Assembly (NCBI GenBank): GCA_001792895.1
Contig: MARA01000001.1
Coordinates: forward strand, 2,108,001-2,172,000
Origin: Lentinus brumalis
Lineage: Eukaryota > Basidiomycota > Agaricomycetes > Polyporales > Polyporaceae
DNA: 64,000 bases
Direction: 5' to 3'
Made by a program: the position numbers and the translations under genes. The first letter of the stretch is position 1. Each line of letters starts with the position of its first letter. Below are positions 29,354 to 41,374 of this stretch, in pieces. A model generated the notes under the pieces. It did no database searches. It was not told the DNA's origin and saw nothing but the letters and a program-made list of their open reading frames with translations.

Positions 29354-32300
29354 ACTTGACTGCCGCCGTTGACAGGAGAGGGTGGTCGGTGCTTCGCCGT
29401 CGGCCTCCTAGATACGTATGAGTAGCAGCTTTCTCGCACCCATACTTAGGACGTGGATCTCCTACGGGGATCAGATGTAGACTCACCCAGGAACCAATGC
29501 GACATGGCTTCTGGATCCCCGATATCTGCTGGAGGCACCAGATTTGCATTCACACTTTCAGCAACGTGAATGAAGGCCCCTCGCTGGCGTCTTGCACCCA
29601 CTGTCAACGGTCGACCTCGCGCTACACACGCGTATGCAGTGCCCCTGCTCATGATGGTCGCAAAACCTCCACGACCTCGCAAGCCGATACCATAGCAGGA
29701 TGTTTTCGTTGGCAGGGCGGAGAGTCGTCGGGGCGCCCGCGGGCGCCTGCCCCCGAAATGGCATGCGGTATTTTCACTCGGATACATATCCACAGCGGGC
29801 GACGCTTGGTGAGCGGATCTGCACACTGGGACCTGCACAGCACGGAGCTGCAGAAGATGGTCGATTAGATAGAGGTAAGCGAGATACCACACAGGAGATA
29901 CGAGGATAGCGTCGACGAACGTGTTCGGGGCGGTTCGTATCGAGTGTTCGTAGTGGATGGACTTCCTCGCCTGCGCAGTGAGCACCTCGGAGAAACAGCA
30001 CCAGAAAGCCGTGCATGGCCGCAGCTGGGGTCCGCGATAGTGTGCTCGATGGAACGCACGTCCTGACGAACGATAGGATAGCGTGGAAAGCGCCATCCTT
30101 AGCCAGACTTGCGACCGTGCTGGGGCGGGGCACCGCATGGACGGCGCAGCAGCAGTCCTTCTGCATGGGAGATGCAAACGTCTTGCAGCATTGTAGCAGT
30201 GGAGTACGCGCCGCCATCCGAAGAACGGTGAGTGCATACTGTATGCGTGCTACCAGTAAGTACACACCAGACCTGAACATGGCAACCGTGCACTCACCGT
30301 CCCGACGTCCGCCGGCCTCACGGTCCAACGGGCTATGGGATGCCCACGGCAATCCTGCAGGAGCTCCCGCGCCACCCTGGGACCGTCTGGGAACGGATTT
30401 CGGGGGTGAAACGCGCAGCGCCAACGTCCTCCGCCTCGAATCCAGGACGAGGGTTCCGATGCACGTCGGGAGAAGCTCCCAGCGACCAGCACGAATTCGA
30501 AGGAGGCTAAGGGATTAGGAAGGGAAGCCGTGAAGCAACGAGACGCGACGAGAGCGCGCTGATAGATCGTGTCGAGCGCATACCGCGCACGATAACGAGA
30601 GAGGAGGCATGGACGTAGGAACGCACGGAGAAACCTGGCGGGCGGCGGGGGGCGTGCATGAGAAGCCCGAGGTTTCTGCCGCGCCTAACGCGTCCTTCTA
30701 TACGGCCTGAGGCCTCGTCCTGCGAGTGCGTCGGAGCGCCGTGCGTTCGGGGGTTCGCTTGGGCCAGCTAGCGATCGCGGGAGGGCGATGGGGCAATGGA
30801 CCCGGGGGTGGAGACTGGAGTGCATCGCGATGCGGTGGCGCTGTTGCAGCAGAAGTATGCATGATGAAAGAAGGGCATGCGAAGAACTCAGAAGGTCCAG
30901 GCCCGCGAAGGTAGGCGTAGACCACGAGTCGTGTGTTAGAGTGTTGAAGACATGCTGACAGATGCCAGCTGTGTCCTAGCAGCCGACATACGCCTGAATG
31001 ACGGTGTGCGCTGGGCGTGTAGCATGAGCTCGATTGATGGCCGGGCTGGACGTCTGTGTGCACCCGGGATGCTCGACGTGGTCCGGAGCCACTCGGAGAA
31101 CGGGGAGAAGGGACCCCAATCCTGTCCGGACGCGGGGGCGTGCTGTCAGCCGCCGGGACCTGCGATCTCGAGTCCTCGAGAACAGAGCAGACGAGGAGCC
31201 GCCGGATGCAGATGGCGGGGGCTTTCCGCAACGCGGCATGCAACTGCCAACACGCAAGGCAGGGAGTGGTACGACGAGGTGCTGAAGAGCATCCGAGCCT
31301 TCTCGCCGCCAAGCACCACGATCCGCACGCCCGCCCCCATGCAATGACGACAATGCAGACTTCATGAGAACCAACCATGCATATCGCGGGCCGAGAAGGG
31401 AGTTCGGGAGGTCTGTTTCCACATATCACAGCTTCAGTGCTGATGGTTGACAGGAGGCAGAACTCAGAGATGAGCACGCACGCACGGTCTTCCGGCTACA
31501 GGCACACACCCGCGCGGGAATCGAAGCCGACGGGGACTTGGAGGAGGGCTATACCGAGCTCTGTCTCCCTCGAAGGTGCCGGCGCTGGTCGTGGTCATGG
31601 TTCTGGTTCGGAGGACACAGAACAGCTCGAAGCTGGCCTTCGCACCCCGCGCAAACACAAGATCGATACACTGTATGTGTGGCACGGTCCCAGCCTAGAC
31701 TCAGTACTCAGGCTTCGGGGCCTCCACTGGCAACGCACCCGCGAGCCCAGGCTCTGGCCAGCACCACTCCCCTCAACGCAGCCCGCACCCCCCTTCTGCA
31801 GACTCCAGCCGACTCCAGCGTCCGGACTCCGCGCGTCCAGGGGGATGCGCGTCGCCCAATGCGGCGGGGTGACGTTATGAATAGCCGGCCGCTTCCCACT
31901 TCCCACTTCCCGCTGTCCCCTTCGCGTGTGCATAGTGCGAGCGTGGAAAACCCGACGTCGCCCATTGAGCGTGCGGGACAGAGCGGGATTCGCGAACGCC
32001 CCCGTCGTGCGATTCGTATTGCGCCCCAGGGGGGTCAGCAGCCACGCGCGCGAACGTGACCGCGTCTTCTCCCTCGACGGAGCACCGTCGCACCAGGCGC
32101 GTGCTCGTGCAGCGTGCTCGCGCCAACGCTGGGCGAGGCACCGAGAGGCCGAAATGAGGGAGCCTGAGCACGAGCTGTCAAGTCTATTCATGCGCAGCCG
32201 GGTGCACGCCGTTCGCTTGAGACACCGTCGACGAGAATAGCTGTGGGCCTCGGGGATCCCAGGCTCTGCCTCTGCGCGGTGGGTCTGACGGTTCGAGGAC

Positions 32301-34696
32301 AGCGCAGGGCGCGATAAGCCGCCGGCGCCCCCTGGAAGGCGTGCGTGCTGATCACACATGCAGACAGAGACGCCTCTGAGAGATTGGGTCGCGGAGATTA
32401 TGGGCACGGGTGACTGCAGAGGGCTGACATGCACCGTGACGCACCTCGCCTACACAGAGGCCAGCATTGGCAATCAGGGTTCAGGGACGAGAAGTGCAAT
32501 GTGTGCGTATTTGGTCTCGTGCGGCCGTCGCGCGAACATCGCGCCCCGTGTGTGCTGAATGCCTGTGAACGGAGGCCCGAGTGAGTGTCTGCCCTGCGGT
32601 TCGATGTGGATTATGATAAGATGGATGATATGGGGCGCAGATGCGCTGGCCAACACGGTTGCTTTGCGCTGTAGCGGCGAGGCGGTCGACGCCTTATCCA
32701 GATTGACAGCGGTAAGAGACCGTGTGCGCAGATCCCGCCGACCGGGAAGATACATCGAGCTGGACGGAGATGGCAAGCTCATCCCGGGGAAATGTGTGCG
32801 GGGGATATCAAGCTGGGGTTGAAGATCCCGACAATGCAGCATATTCAATATCCCCTCCGAGAAAACACCTCGGCAGGGATTCCCGGCCGGAGCCACGGAG
32901 CCACACCGGAGCGCAAACGCAGCGGCATCCGCATTCGAGCGGTGTACAATTCAAGTTGGCAGATGCTCTGAGACAACTTCGGTAGGACAAGCATTGACAG
33001 CGACCAACTGCTTGTATGCGGCTCGTCCCGCCCCATTCCTCGGGCGTGGACCACCTTGCAACGTAACGCAAGTGTTTGTTTGGGGGCTATCACAAGGCCG
33101 TAAAAAACACCATACTATGGAGACACCGTGTACCACATACAACCAACGACTGTCCTTACGCGCTCCATGCAGCCTGCTGTGTGAACACTCCAGCAACTAT
33201 CCAGTGCCTGGATCCCTTCACGCAGCCACACCTGTCTTCAGGTGGAGCACAAGGTTCAAGCGTGGTGGAGGCGGTACCACGTCTAATTTGAAGCATGAGA
33301 GAGGCGTGCTCACCTTGGTACCGTACGTACACGCTGTCGCCAACTTTGCGCCGCAGGTATCGGCTTTCGCGGCTGCACCAAGGGAAGAGCTCAGGCTGCC
33401 ATACAGGTGATAGTATGCGGTCTTCTGGCCCTGGAGAAGCAGGGGCGATGGAGGTTGAGAGGGGCGAGATGATGCATGCGGCCCCCGCGCGATTTCGTTC
33501 GACGTCTTGCAGTCTGTTGCTGTTACGATAACCATCAGTTCTGAGCTCGCTGAGACAGGTCAAGCGCAGGTGGCTAGCTGGTGCAAGCATAGATTTGTCG
33601 TACATGTAGGTACAGGTCTATACACGACGCCGCGGTGGCGGTGTAAGGATGCCGATCTCGAGGGCGCACCGCCACTGGAACGAAGCACCACGACTTTGTG
33701 GCCAAGTGCGCCGAACTGACCTATCACGTATGTTGTATCGTTTCTGCGTCGTTATACATGTTTTGACCCTTAGGACTTCTCACGGAGTTGCCCTAGGTAC
33801 GGGAGCTCTGCGAAAGCGTGTGCAGTGGCAACGCTTTTCGTTCGATCCCGTACGACTGACCTATCGTATCGTGGGTGTTCAGGGCGGCATCTCCGTTAAG
33901 TTTGCACCGACTGGTATCCCGCTGAATGCGGCATGCATGCCCGGCCGAGCGGCGGCGAATCACCGGTGCGCAGAAGGGAGTGCCGGGGTTAACGATACAG
34001 AAACGAAATCCTGCGAGGACGGAGCGCCGTCTCAGTTGTGTCGAGATGAGGCTGTCGGGCACCCAGGCAACGGGACTGCCGGGTTCCGAGCAGACAGGGG
34101 AGCAGTGGGACGTCGATGGCTTCGGTTCGCGGTGGTAGTGAGCCGGGGGAGGTTCGTGAGAAGCAGGGGTGGGAGATACGCGTGAAATGCGACGGCGTGT
34201 AGATTTGTCAGGCTGGTTGCTGCGAGATTGCGGTGGGTTCGGAGGATCGGTATTGAGTTCTGTTCGATGGACGTGTTCCGAGAGAGGCCTATCATGAGCG
34301 CCGGAAGGGGGAGATGGGAGCGTTCCCAGTGGTGACACCGGCGAATTGTGCTATTGAGAGAGCGGTCATTTGAGCTGCTGGGCCGACAATGCGTCGCGGG
34401 GCGTTGTTCGCCGTATGCAAACGCTTTGAGTTGGGATGTGCGGGGAGGATGTTCGCTGTGTTGCGGCCAGCTTCCGGCGCATCTGGCGGCTCGCGGCGGG
34501 CGACGGCAGAGAAAAAGAGAGAAATGGAGACGGAATAATGTCGGTGTGGTGGAGGGGTGGGATCAGAGAAGAGAGATGTGCCTGTGCCAGCGAAGGAGGA
34601 GGCAGAAGCAGAAACCTCGGCATTACCCCATCTTCCAACTCCGCTCGGGAGGCGCCCGTGTGCGCGTCCTGCACCGAAACTGACGCGGCCCTCCTC
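29354..34696. other. 5.3-kb stretch without a recognised gene
   Basis: Many overlapping ORFs of 60-280 codons occur on both strands (for example 29446-30237, 30698-31477 and 31595-32434, minus), as is common in GC-rich DNA. None shows domain motifs or a clear splice pattern. The minus-strand segment around 29850-30010 encodes one hydrophobic stretch (VWYLAYLYLIDHLLQL) that might be part of a small membrane protein, but I cannot build a gene. No transposon termini, tRNA or simple repeats of note were seen. Confidence 0.4.
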
Positions 34697-34702
34697 TATA
34701 TA
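34697..34702 (+). promoter_or_regulatory. TATA box of the proteasome beta-6 gene
   Basis: TATATA about 97 nt upstream of the ATG at 34799, within a pyrimidine-rich leader. Confidence 0.4.
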
Positions 34703-34798
34703 CTACCCGTCCATCGCCCTCCTCTCTCTGTCTCCTCCTCGCTCGTCGTCCTCGCCGTCCCGCACATCCTCCTCACCGTCCTCCACGCCTCGCCCACC

Positions 34799-36246
34799 AT
34801 GCCCGACGGCTCCTTCGCACACCCCCAGCAGCGCCAGTTCAACCCCTACACCGACAACGGCGGCACCATCCTCGCCATCGCTGGTGCGGACTTCACCGTC
34901 ATCGCGGGTGACACCAGACAGAGCGAGGGCTACAGCATCCAGACCCGCTATGCACCCAAGGTCTTCCGGCTGTGCGTAGATCACATCCAGCTTGGGATGT
35001 TTGCCGATCATCCGCTAACGCGCTTTATATGGCCCACAGAACCGACCGCGCAGTTCTCGCGGTGAACGGATTCGCCGCGGACGGGAACATGTTCGTCAAG
35101 AAAGTGAAGCAGCGGTTGGAGGTGTGTGCCCGACATCGATGACACGTCGCGTGTGCGTCGGGCAGTCTGCTAACCCGTCTGCGGCTCTCTTTAGTGGTAC
35201 AGACACGCGCACGCAAAGGACATGCCTCTTCGCGCCATCGCCCGTCTGATCCAAACGATGCTCTATGCGCAACGCTTCTTCCCTTACTACGTCTACAACA
35301 TCCTCGGCGGCATCGAGGAGGATGGTGAGTGACGCCCTTCTGATCCTGCAATACCCCCGCCACACCCGTCTCCTGCTCGCAACGCGCGTCGCATGCGCAG
35401 AACTCGCTGCTTCTTTTGTTTTCTTCCTGTGCATCACGTCCCAGAAGCAGAATGCACGCTGGGACGCGTGTATTCTCTTTATGGGAGGCGACGCGCGTAC
35501 TCTCTACCATGAGCGCCTCCAGCTTGATTAGCATGGAGAAACCCGTCCATGCCACGTCTCCCGCATATTGCGAATGTATGCAGTGACAGCACGCTGACCG
35601 ACCTTTCGCCATCCAGGAAGCGGCGCGGTCTACTCCTTCGATCCCGTAGGATCATACGAGCGGGAAGCCTGCCGAGCCGCAGGCGCAGCCCAATCTCTCG
35701 TCCAGCCCTTCCTGGACAACCAGGTGCGTGCCCGACGCATGTTCATGCCCCGCTATCGCATTCAGTGCTGACCCGACCCTTTCCCGACTTGCTCCCGCCG
35801 CGTTATCGCGCATCACCACAGATATACTTCAAGAACCAGAAAGCGGCGCCCGGCACGTCGCACCCGACGCACTTGCCGTTGTCAGATGTCCTCTCTATCG
35901 TCATCGACTCGTTTACGAGCGCGACGGAGCGCCACATCGAGGTTCGTCTTCTCTCCCGCCCCGCCCTTCTGGTCCTTCCCCCCTTCCCCTGCGGCGTTCT
36001 AGCGCAGCGCCTCGTCGTGCCATCCGAGGGATTTCTCTCTCCTCGCGTCTTCTCTTGTCTGTCGTCTTCCGCGGATGTGGCTGATCATGTGCTTTTTAGG
36101 TCGGTGATGGTCTCGAGATCTACGTCGTTGTCGCGAGGGGCCGGAGTCCACAAGGGATCGAGGGCATCCGCGGCGTGCAGGAGCTGAGCGCGCAGCCAAA
36201 CGGCGACCGCACGTTCATCCTCCGGAGAGAGCTCAAGAAGGATTAG
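34799..36246 (+). CDS. PRE7: 20S proteasome subunit beta type-1 (beta 6)
   Basis: Six exons, 34799-34971, 35040-35121, 35195-35324, 35617-35723, 35822-35941 and 36100-36246, total 759 nt, 252 aa. Introns are 68, 73, 292, 98 and 158 nt, longer than elsewhere in this window. The protein follows the beta-6 family closely: [10 protein letters not shown] near the start, [10 protein letters not shown], a [16 protein letters not shown] block, [25 protein letters not shown], and GDGLEIYVV near the end. It is a structural, non-catalytic subunit of the beta ring of the 20S core in cytosol and nucleus, where it helps form the proteolytic chamber. The catalytic N-terminal Thr of active beta subunits is not expected here. 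Yeast PRE7 and human PSMB1 are the named orthologues. Confidence 0.95.
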
Positions 36247-36346
36247 GCGCAGTCCTCGTCCCTCTTTTTGTAGCTCCCGCTCCCCCACGTCGACATCTCA
36301 ATGGACTATCATCATCCCTTTCTTGTGTCCCGCGCGCGCCTGCTGC

Positions 36347-36381
36347 CCGTCCGTCCGTCCGTCCGTTCGTTCGTTCGTTCG
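36347..36381. repeat. Tetranucleotide microsatellite (CCGT)n then (TCGT)n
   Basis: Five CCGT units pass directly into about four TCGT units, within 101-135 nt of the end of the proteasome CDS. Confidence 0.85.
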
Positions 36382-36420
36382 CCGTTTCGTTTCTCCCATC
36401 CCCCGACTCCCATCCCCCGA

Positions 36421-36438
36421 CACACACACACACACACA
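36421..36438. repeat. (CA)9 microsatellite
   Basis: Nine CA units, downstream of the proteasome gene. Confidence 0.85.
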
Positions 36439-36487
36439 AAGTGGGCTCAGCGGAGCCCGGGCTCTGGCCCTGGAAGTGTTTTCTCAC

Positions 36488-36515
36488 CCGAACTCCGAAC
36501 TCCGAACTCCGAACT
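36488..36515. repeat. Four tandem CCGAACT heptamers
   Basis: CCGAACT is repeated four times exactly, a third simple repeat within 170 bp. Confidence 0.8.
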
Positions 36516-39500
36516 CAGAATCGGTCCGTCGCGTATGTATGCGTCTTTCCCGTTTACCTATCGGCTCTTCCTCTACCGCGGTGTGATTAGAGCTCGCGCG
36601 CGCGGCGGGAGTAATGTACCAGTACGATTGTTGCGCAATGTCCTAGCACTAGAAGCAGTAATGTATATTCCTTCCACCACCACCAGCTGAGTAGTCAGTA
36701 CTCGTACATGCTCGCTCTGCGCCGCGCCCTGTGCCCCGTGCCCCGAGGTTCGTGATGCGCGGGGCGAGTCGCCTTCGGAATATCCGACGCTGGCGGCATG
36801 ACGTCGGGGAGCCACGCCCACCTGCCAGCCTGGTCAGTGCTCGGCTGCCGGCATCACGGGTGTGCATGCAAGGAGCTGCGAGGTGATGCACGACGCATCT
36901 GTCCTCGAGGCCGTGATTGAGCCTCGACTGAGAACGTCAGAGGCGTAACGCGTTGCCATCGCGCTTGTGCCCGAAGTAAGTCTGAAGAAGGTTGATCATG
37001 CGGCGCCTGCCCTCCGAGGTATATGCCGCCCCCCCCCCTCTCCCGGGTGGGGTGGTGCGGCGGCTGTCCTGCTCGAGTTCTGGGGCTGGAAGCGCGGCGG
37101 GTGAGTTGGGGCGGGTGTGGATATGTGTGTGGGGAAGGTGGGGGGGATCGCACCGCTCGAAACATCCAAATGGGTGTCTGCACCGTGCGGTCACGATGCA
37201 CATTATCGAGGGGGGAGAAACGGGTGGGTGCGTTGCGCATACATATCATTCGCCATCTGCTGCGTGTATGTGCGGAGAGAGATGGCGTTGACAGGGATTC
37301 AGTCGCGCGCATATAGTTGGTGGATGTAGATGTATGCTGCATATGATGGTGATAAAGTTCAGTCGCGGTGTTGAATCTCGGATAAATGTCTCTCAGCGAC
37401 GAGCCCGCATGCGGTGGGGGTGCGCCCCGCAGATTGTGGTGCACGAAGGTCGAGCATTGAACAGTCGATGTCCGCAGAGACCAGAGAGGAGGGAGTGCGG
37501 TTCCAGCTGCATGAGGAGGCCTGAGGGCGGGCACGGGAGGAGACCCGCTCGTCACGCTGGATGGAACCGGATAATTTTCGCCAGAGGTCAGTGACGTGCT
37601 CATCACATCCAGCAACGGCTATTGAACGCACCTCTCCTACACGCACGCTGCTGTATACTGAGTCACCTTCCTCGCCAATGAGCAGCACACCCAAAAGGCC
37701 ACTCGTTCGAATGCAGAAACCCGCTCGGACAGCGGCACGAGTCCGGGCAGCATGCGGAGGTGGCGTGGAGGACGAGAGAACGACATTGACGTCTCATATC
37801 GGGGAGCAGTCATCTGATTCGGCGACATGTGCGCGACGGTAGGCACGAGCTCCAGGGAGGCAGCGGCATATCCCTGCTACAAGCCTGCAGGCGATCCCGC
37901 CGGGAAGTCGAGCCAGTCTTCTCGGTTCCGGATGACGTCCACGACGGGCAGGCGTCCGGGATGCACGACCCGGTCTGCGACGACGACACTGATGCTCATA
38001 CAGTCCATGTACATGTATGCGGGGGCGGGAGGGACGACGTCGGGTGTTGGTGCGTACCTCGCTTGAGTCACAGGACCCGATAGCTAGTCCGCCAGCACGA
38101 GGACGAGGGAGAGCCCCGGAAGCAACGCCGGCGTGTTCTGCAGGCGTTCGCGCGACCGTCGGGCCTCCCTGGCTGGGACAAATGCCAGGAGAAGGGCAGT
38201 GGGCACCGGCGGGAGCGAGAAGCACCCTGCAGCGGACGGCCGCAGAGCCCGCGGAGTGAATTGAAGAAGCCTGGTGTGCCGCCGGGAGGTGTACTTGCCT
38301 CATCCTCCGAGGGCCTGACATCACGCGGGGAGATACAAGATGGTGCGGGGAATGCGGTTCCTGTGCCGGGATGTGGGGGAGGCATTTCTGCGAGCGGAAG
38401 CGTGCTTGGGATTCAGACGTCGCGCCTCTCGCTCCGAATTGCGCGTGAGGTCAAGCTTGTCGTTCCCCCCGCTCCCACCGGGAAAGGCTTGGACCAGCCC
38501 CGTCACACAGTACGCCAGTGTGTTCGGGACCGGTAGAAAGCTGTGAGAACGGGATTGAATGGTCCACGTATAGAGGGGGTCGGAGCCTCTTGAGGTGTCG
38601 GCGTGAGCAGCGACTATATCCTGCGGTGGGACAATGCGGTGAATTTCATGCACGCCGCCTGAGTCTCGCGGGTCTCAGGTGTCCATGCTGCGAAATCCCG
38701 TCAAGTGACAGGAACGTCCCGATGTCGGGAGTGTGAGAACTTGGTGAAAGGCTAACGTTCCGCTTGCAAGTCATCTGGCAGTGGGGGGCGATACCTGTTG
38801 ACCAGCAGAACCAGCAGCGTCAGTCCCAATCTAGTGAGCGCATAAGCGATAGGTGCAATTGACAGGTGTATTGCTATTACTTACTTACTGAGAAGTCGGT
38901 CGCTTCCGGAAGTAGTGGCTATCGCGTGGCTGTTCGGCCGCAGGTGAATGGTAAAGTTAGCCACTGACAGCGATATTGATACAGTGCGCGTACGTGGCAG
39001 CTCTCTTGTGCGGACGACCAGACTGCCCAAGAGCGTAGGTATTCGGGGCGTGGCGGCTACGTCACGGTTTCGTGCAGCATCTCCGATCTGTCGCCTGCTT
39101 GGAACCACTGACAGAATGCCGCAAGTCAGCTACATACTGGATGCCCGCAGCTCAAACCACAGGGGAGGTTCTGGCGCAGAGCAAATCAGTATGACGGAGT
39201 CCGAGGAGCGGAAGCTAAAGGTTAGCGCTGACCAGTCTCCGCGGCGCATCCATCTTGTCAGAAACTTTAAACTTGAAGCTTGAAGCTTGAGGAATTGGAA
39301 GGAAGTCCCACAGAGCTGCGCCCCACGCAGTTCGATCGCAAGAGAGGTCACTATGCTTTCGAAGAAGTTCAAGGCTCTGGCATTACCTGCGTGACCGTCT
39401 CATATCGCGACGGATCGGCGAATTCGTAAGCAGGGTGTTCACGACTGTCACTGGTGTTGGTCACTGTACTTAGTTGGTACATACAGAGGTGATATGTACT

Positions 39501-39914
39501 CTACTCAGCACGTTTCATGGCTGAGCTCCATTTGTCCACGATTCTGAGGACTAAAGAAACTGACGGGTTTGAACTTTGTCGCCGGGCATGACACGGTTGA
39601 GATTGGTGAAGCTGCCGTGAAGATACTATCATAGGAGACACGGACGCTGTGAGCTGAAGCCGCAGTTGTTGGTCAGGCAGACTCCTGGGGCCGAGGCCTG
39701 AGGATGGTAAGATGGAGGTGATGGAGGTGTAGGTGTGCAGTAAGCAGATATGACACATGTTCTCTCGCCTCGCCAGCTGCTTACATCACCTCCTGCTTCA
39801 GTACCGAGATCGGAAACACGCCTCATAGAAAACCATGATGGCGTACAGTGCTGAGAACACGCGACAGACGATTCGAGGTCTTCTCCTGGTCTCCATAAAA
39901 CCCAGGCTATCCAC

Positions 39915-41374
39915 ATGCCCTCAGACGATACTTCTCGCGTCGCTTCCACCCCATCCCCCTCTCTCTTGACTTGGTTGTTCTCCTTCTTCGGACGTACGAC
40001 ACACACACCCATGGCCGAGAAAGTCGCCAAGAAGACCGTCGTGATTGTTGGAGGCGGCGCGGCCGGAGGAGGGCTCGCGCGCGACCTCTCGAAGAAACTC
40101 GACGCGTCGCTGTACAATCTCGTCCTCGTCAACGACCGCACCTTCTATGTCCACCTCATCGCCATGGCGCGCGTCGCCGTCTCGGGCGAGGACAAGCTCG
40201 AGGACAAGGCACTCTTCGGGTTCGACAATCTCTTCTACAACGGCAACGGCACCGTGAAGATTGGCAAGGCCGTCGCCATCTCAGAAGCCGGTGTGGGAAA
40301 GGGCGGTGAGCTTGTCCTCGAGGACGGCGAGAAAATACCGTACACCTCGCTCGTCCTCGCGACCGGCAGTACCTGGCCCTCGATCATCCACCTGCCCGGC
40401 ACGGAGAGCGAGGCGAAATCATACATCAACTCGTGGCGGAGCAGGGTAGAGAAGGCGCAGCATGTCGTCGTGGTCGGTGGAGGTGCAGTTGGTATCGGTA
40501 CGTGCTTCCCTCATTGCATCCATCATCGTGTTCACACCCTGCATCCTGATTCGCAGAGCTTGTCGGCGAGATCAGAGAGGCGCACCCTGTGAGTTGTCCA
40601 TGTCTCACTTCTATAAACCTCCCGCTCACACACGGCGGCGTGATTCGCAGACCAAGAAAATCACCCTCATCCACAACCAGAGTCTCCTCCTGAACTCTGT
40701 ATACCCGGACAAGTTCCGCAAGGACATTGAGCGTCGTGTTCGCCTCCGCAACATCGACGTCATCCTTGGGGACGCGATCGAGAACCCGGTAGAAGGTGTC
40801 GCCGGCGTGACGACGAAGAACGGGAAGAGCATCCCTGACGCCGACTTGGTGGTACGCACTCACCTACCGTTCTTCTGCCGCCCACGTCGCTCATGCATGC
40901 GCCCTGCAGATCCAGGCCTTTGGCTCGAAGCCGAATACCGAGTTCGTCAAGTCGCTCGGAGATGGCGTCGTCAACGAGCACGGCTTCGTCAAGGTTAACG
41001 AGTTCCTCGAGGTACCTGGGCACCCCGGCGTGTTCGCTGTTGGGGACATCATCGACTGGAAAGAGCAAAAGCAGGCGGCGAAGGCGAACAACCACATCAA
41101 AGTCGTTGCCGCGAACGTCTTGAGCTTCCTCCAAGACAAGCCGCTCAAGCAGAAGTACAAGGGAAGTGCCGAGATGATTCTCATCCCGCTCGGCAAGGTA
41201 TGTATCATACTGAGTGAGTATGGAGCATTTTGCTGACGCGTCTTGCAGAGTGGCGGTGCGGGCTATCTGAACATCCTCTGGGGCCTCATATTGGGCGACT
41301 GGGTGTCCCGCACGATGAAGGGCAAGGACCTGTTCGTGTCTATGGCGCGCTCGCAGCGTGGTCTCAAGGGGTAG
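39915..41374 (+). CDS. AIFM2/FSP1-like FAD-dependent oxidoreductase
   Basis: Five exons, 39915-40497, 40557-40588, 40651-40851, 40910-41197 and 41249-41374, total 1230 nt, 409 aa; introns are 51-62 nt. The first dinucleotide-binding site is VVIVGGGAAGGG (residues ~42-53), the second VVVVGGGAVGIE (~184-195), and the FAD-contact motif FAVGDIIDW lies near 310. This is the two-domain layout of NAD(P)H oxidoreductases of the AIF/AMID group, which in animals reduce ubiquinone (FSP1). A hydrophobic LLTWLFSFFG at 17-26 could help membrane association; a second ATG (codon 33) would exclude it. The substrate here is inferred, not shown. The second exon is only 32 nt. Confidence 0.88.

Larger units (their letters stand above)
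36247..39914. other. 3.7-kb stretch without a recognised gene
   Basis: It begins with the 3' UTR of the proteasome gene and a cluster of simple repeats (listed separately). Further on, ORFs on the minus strand between 37.6 and 39.4 kb (for example 38321-38653 and 38881-39108) have mildly protein-like composition, including a hydrophobic stretch read near 38780-38840. I could not assemble exons or name a family. Confidence 0.4.

Noticed and set aside
30698..31477. 259-aa minus-strand ORF
   Set aside because: Pro/Ser/Arg/Cys-rich composition without domain motifs; similar open frames occur on the other strand, as expected for GC-rich non-coding DNA.
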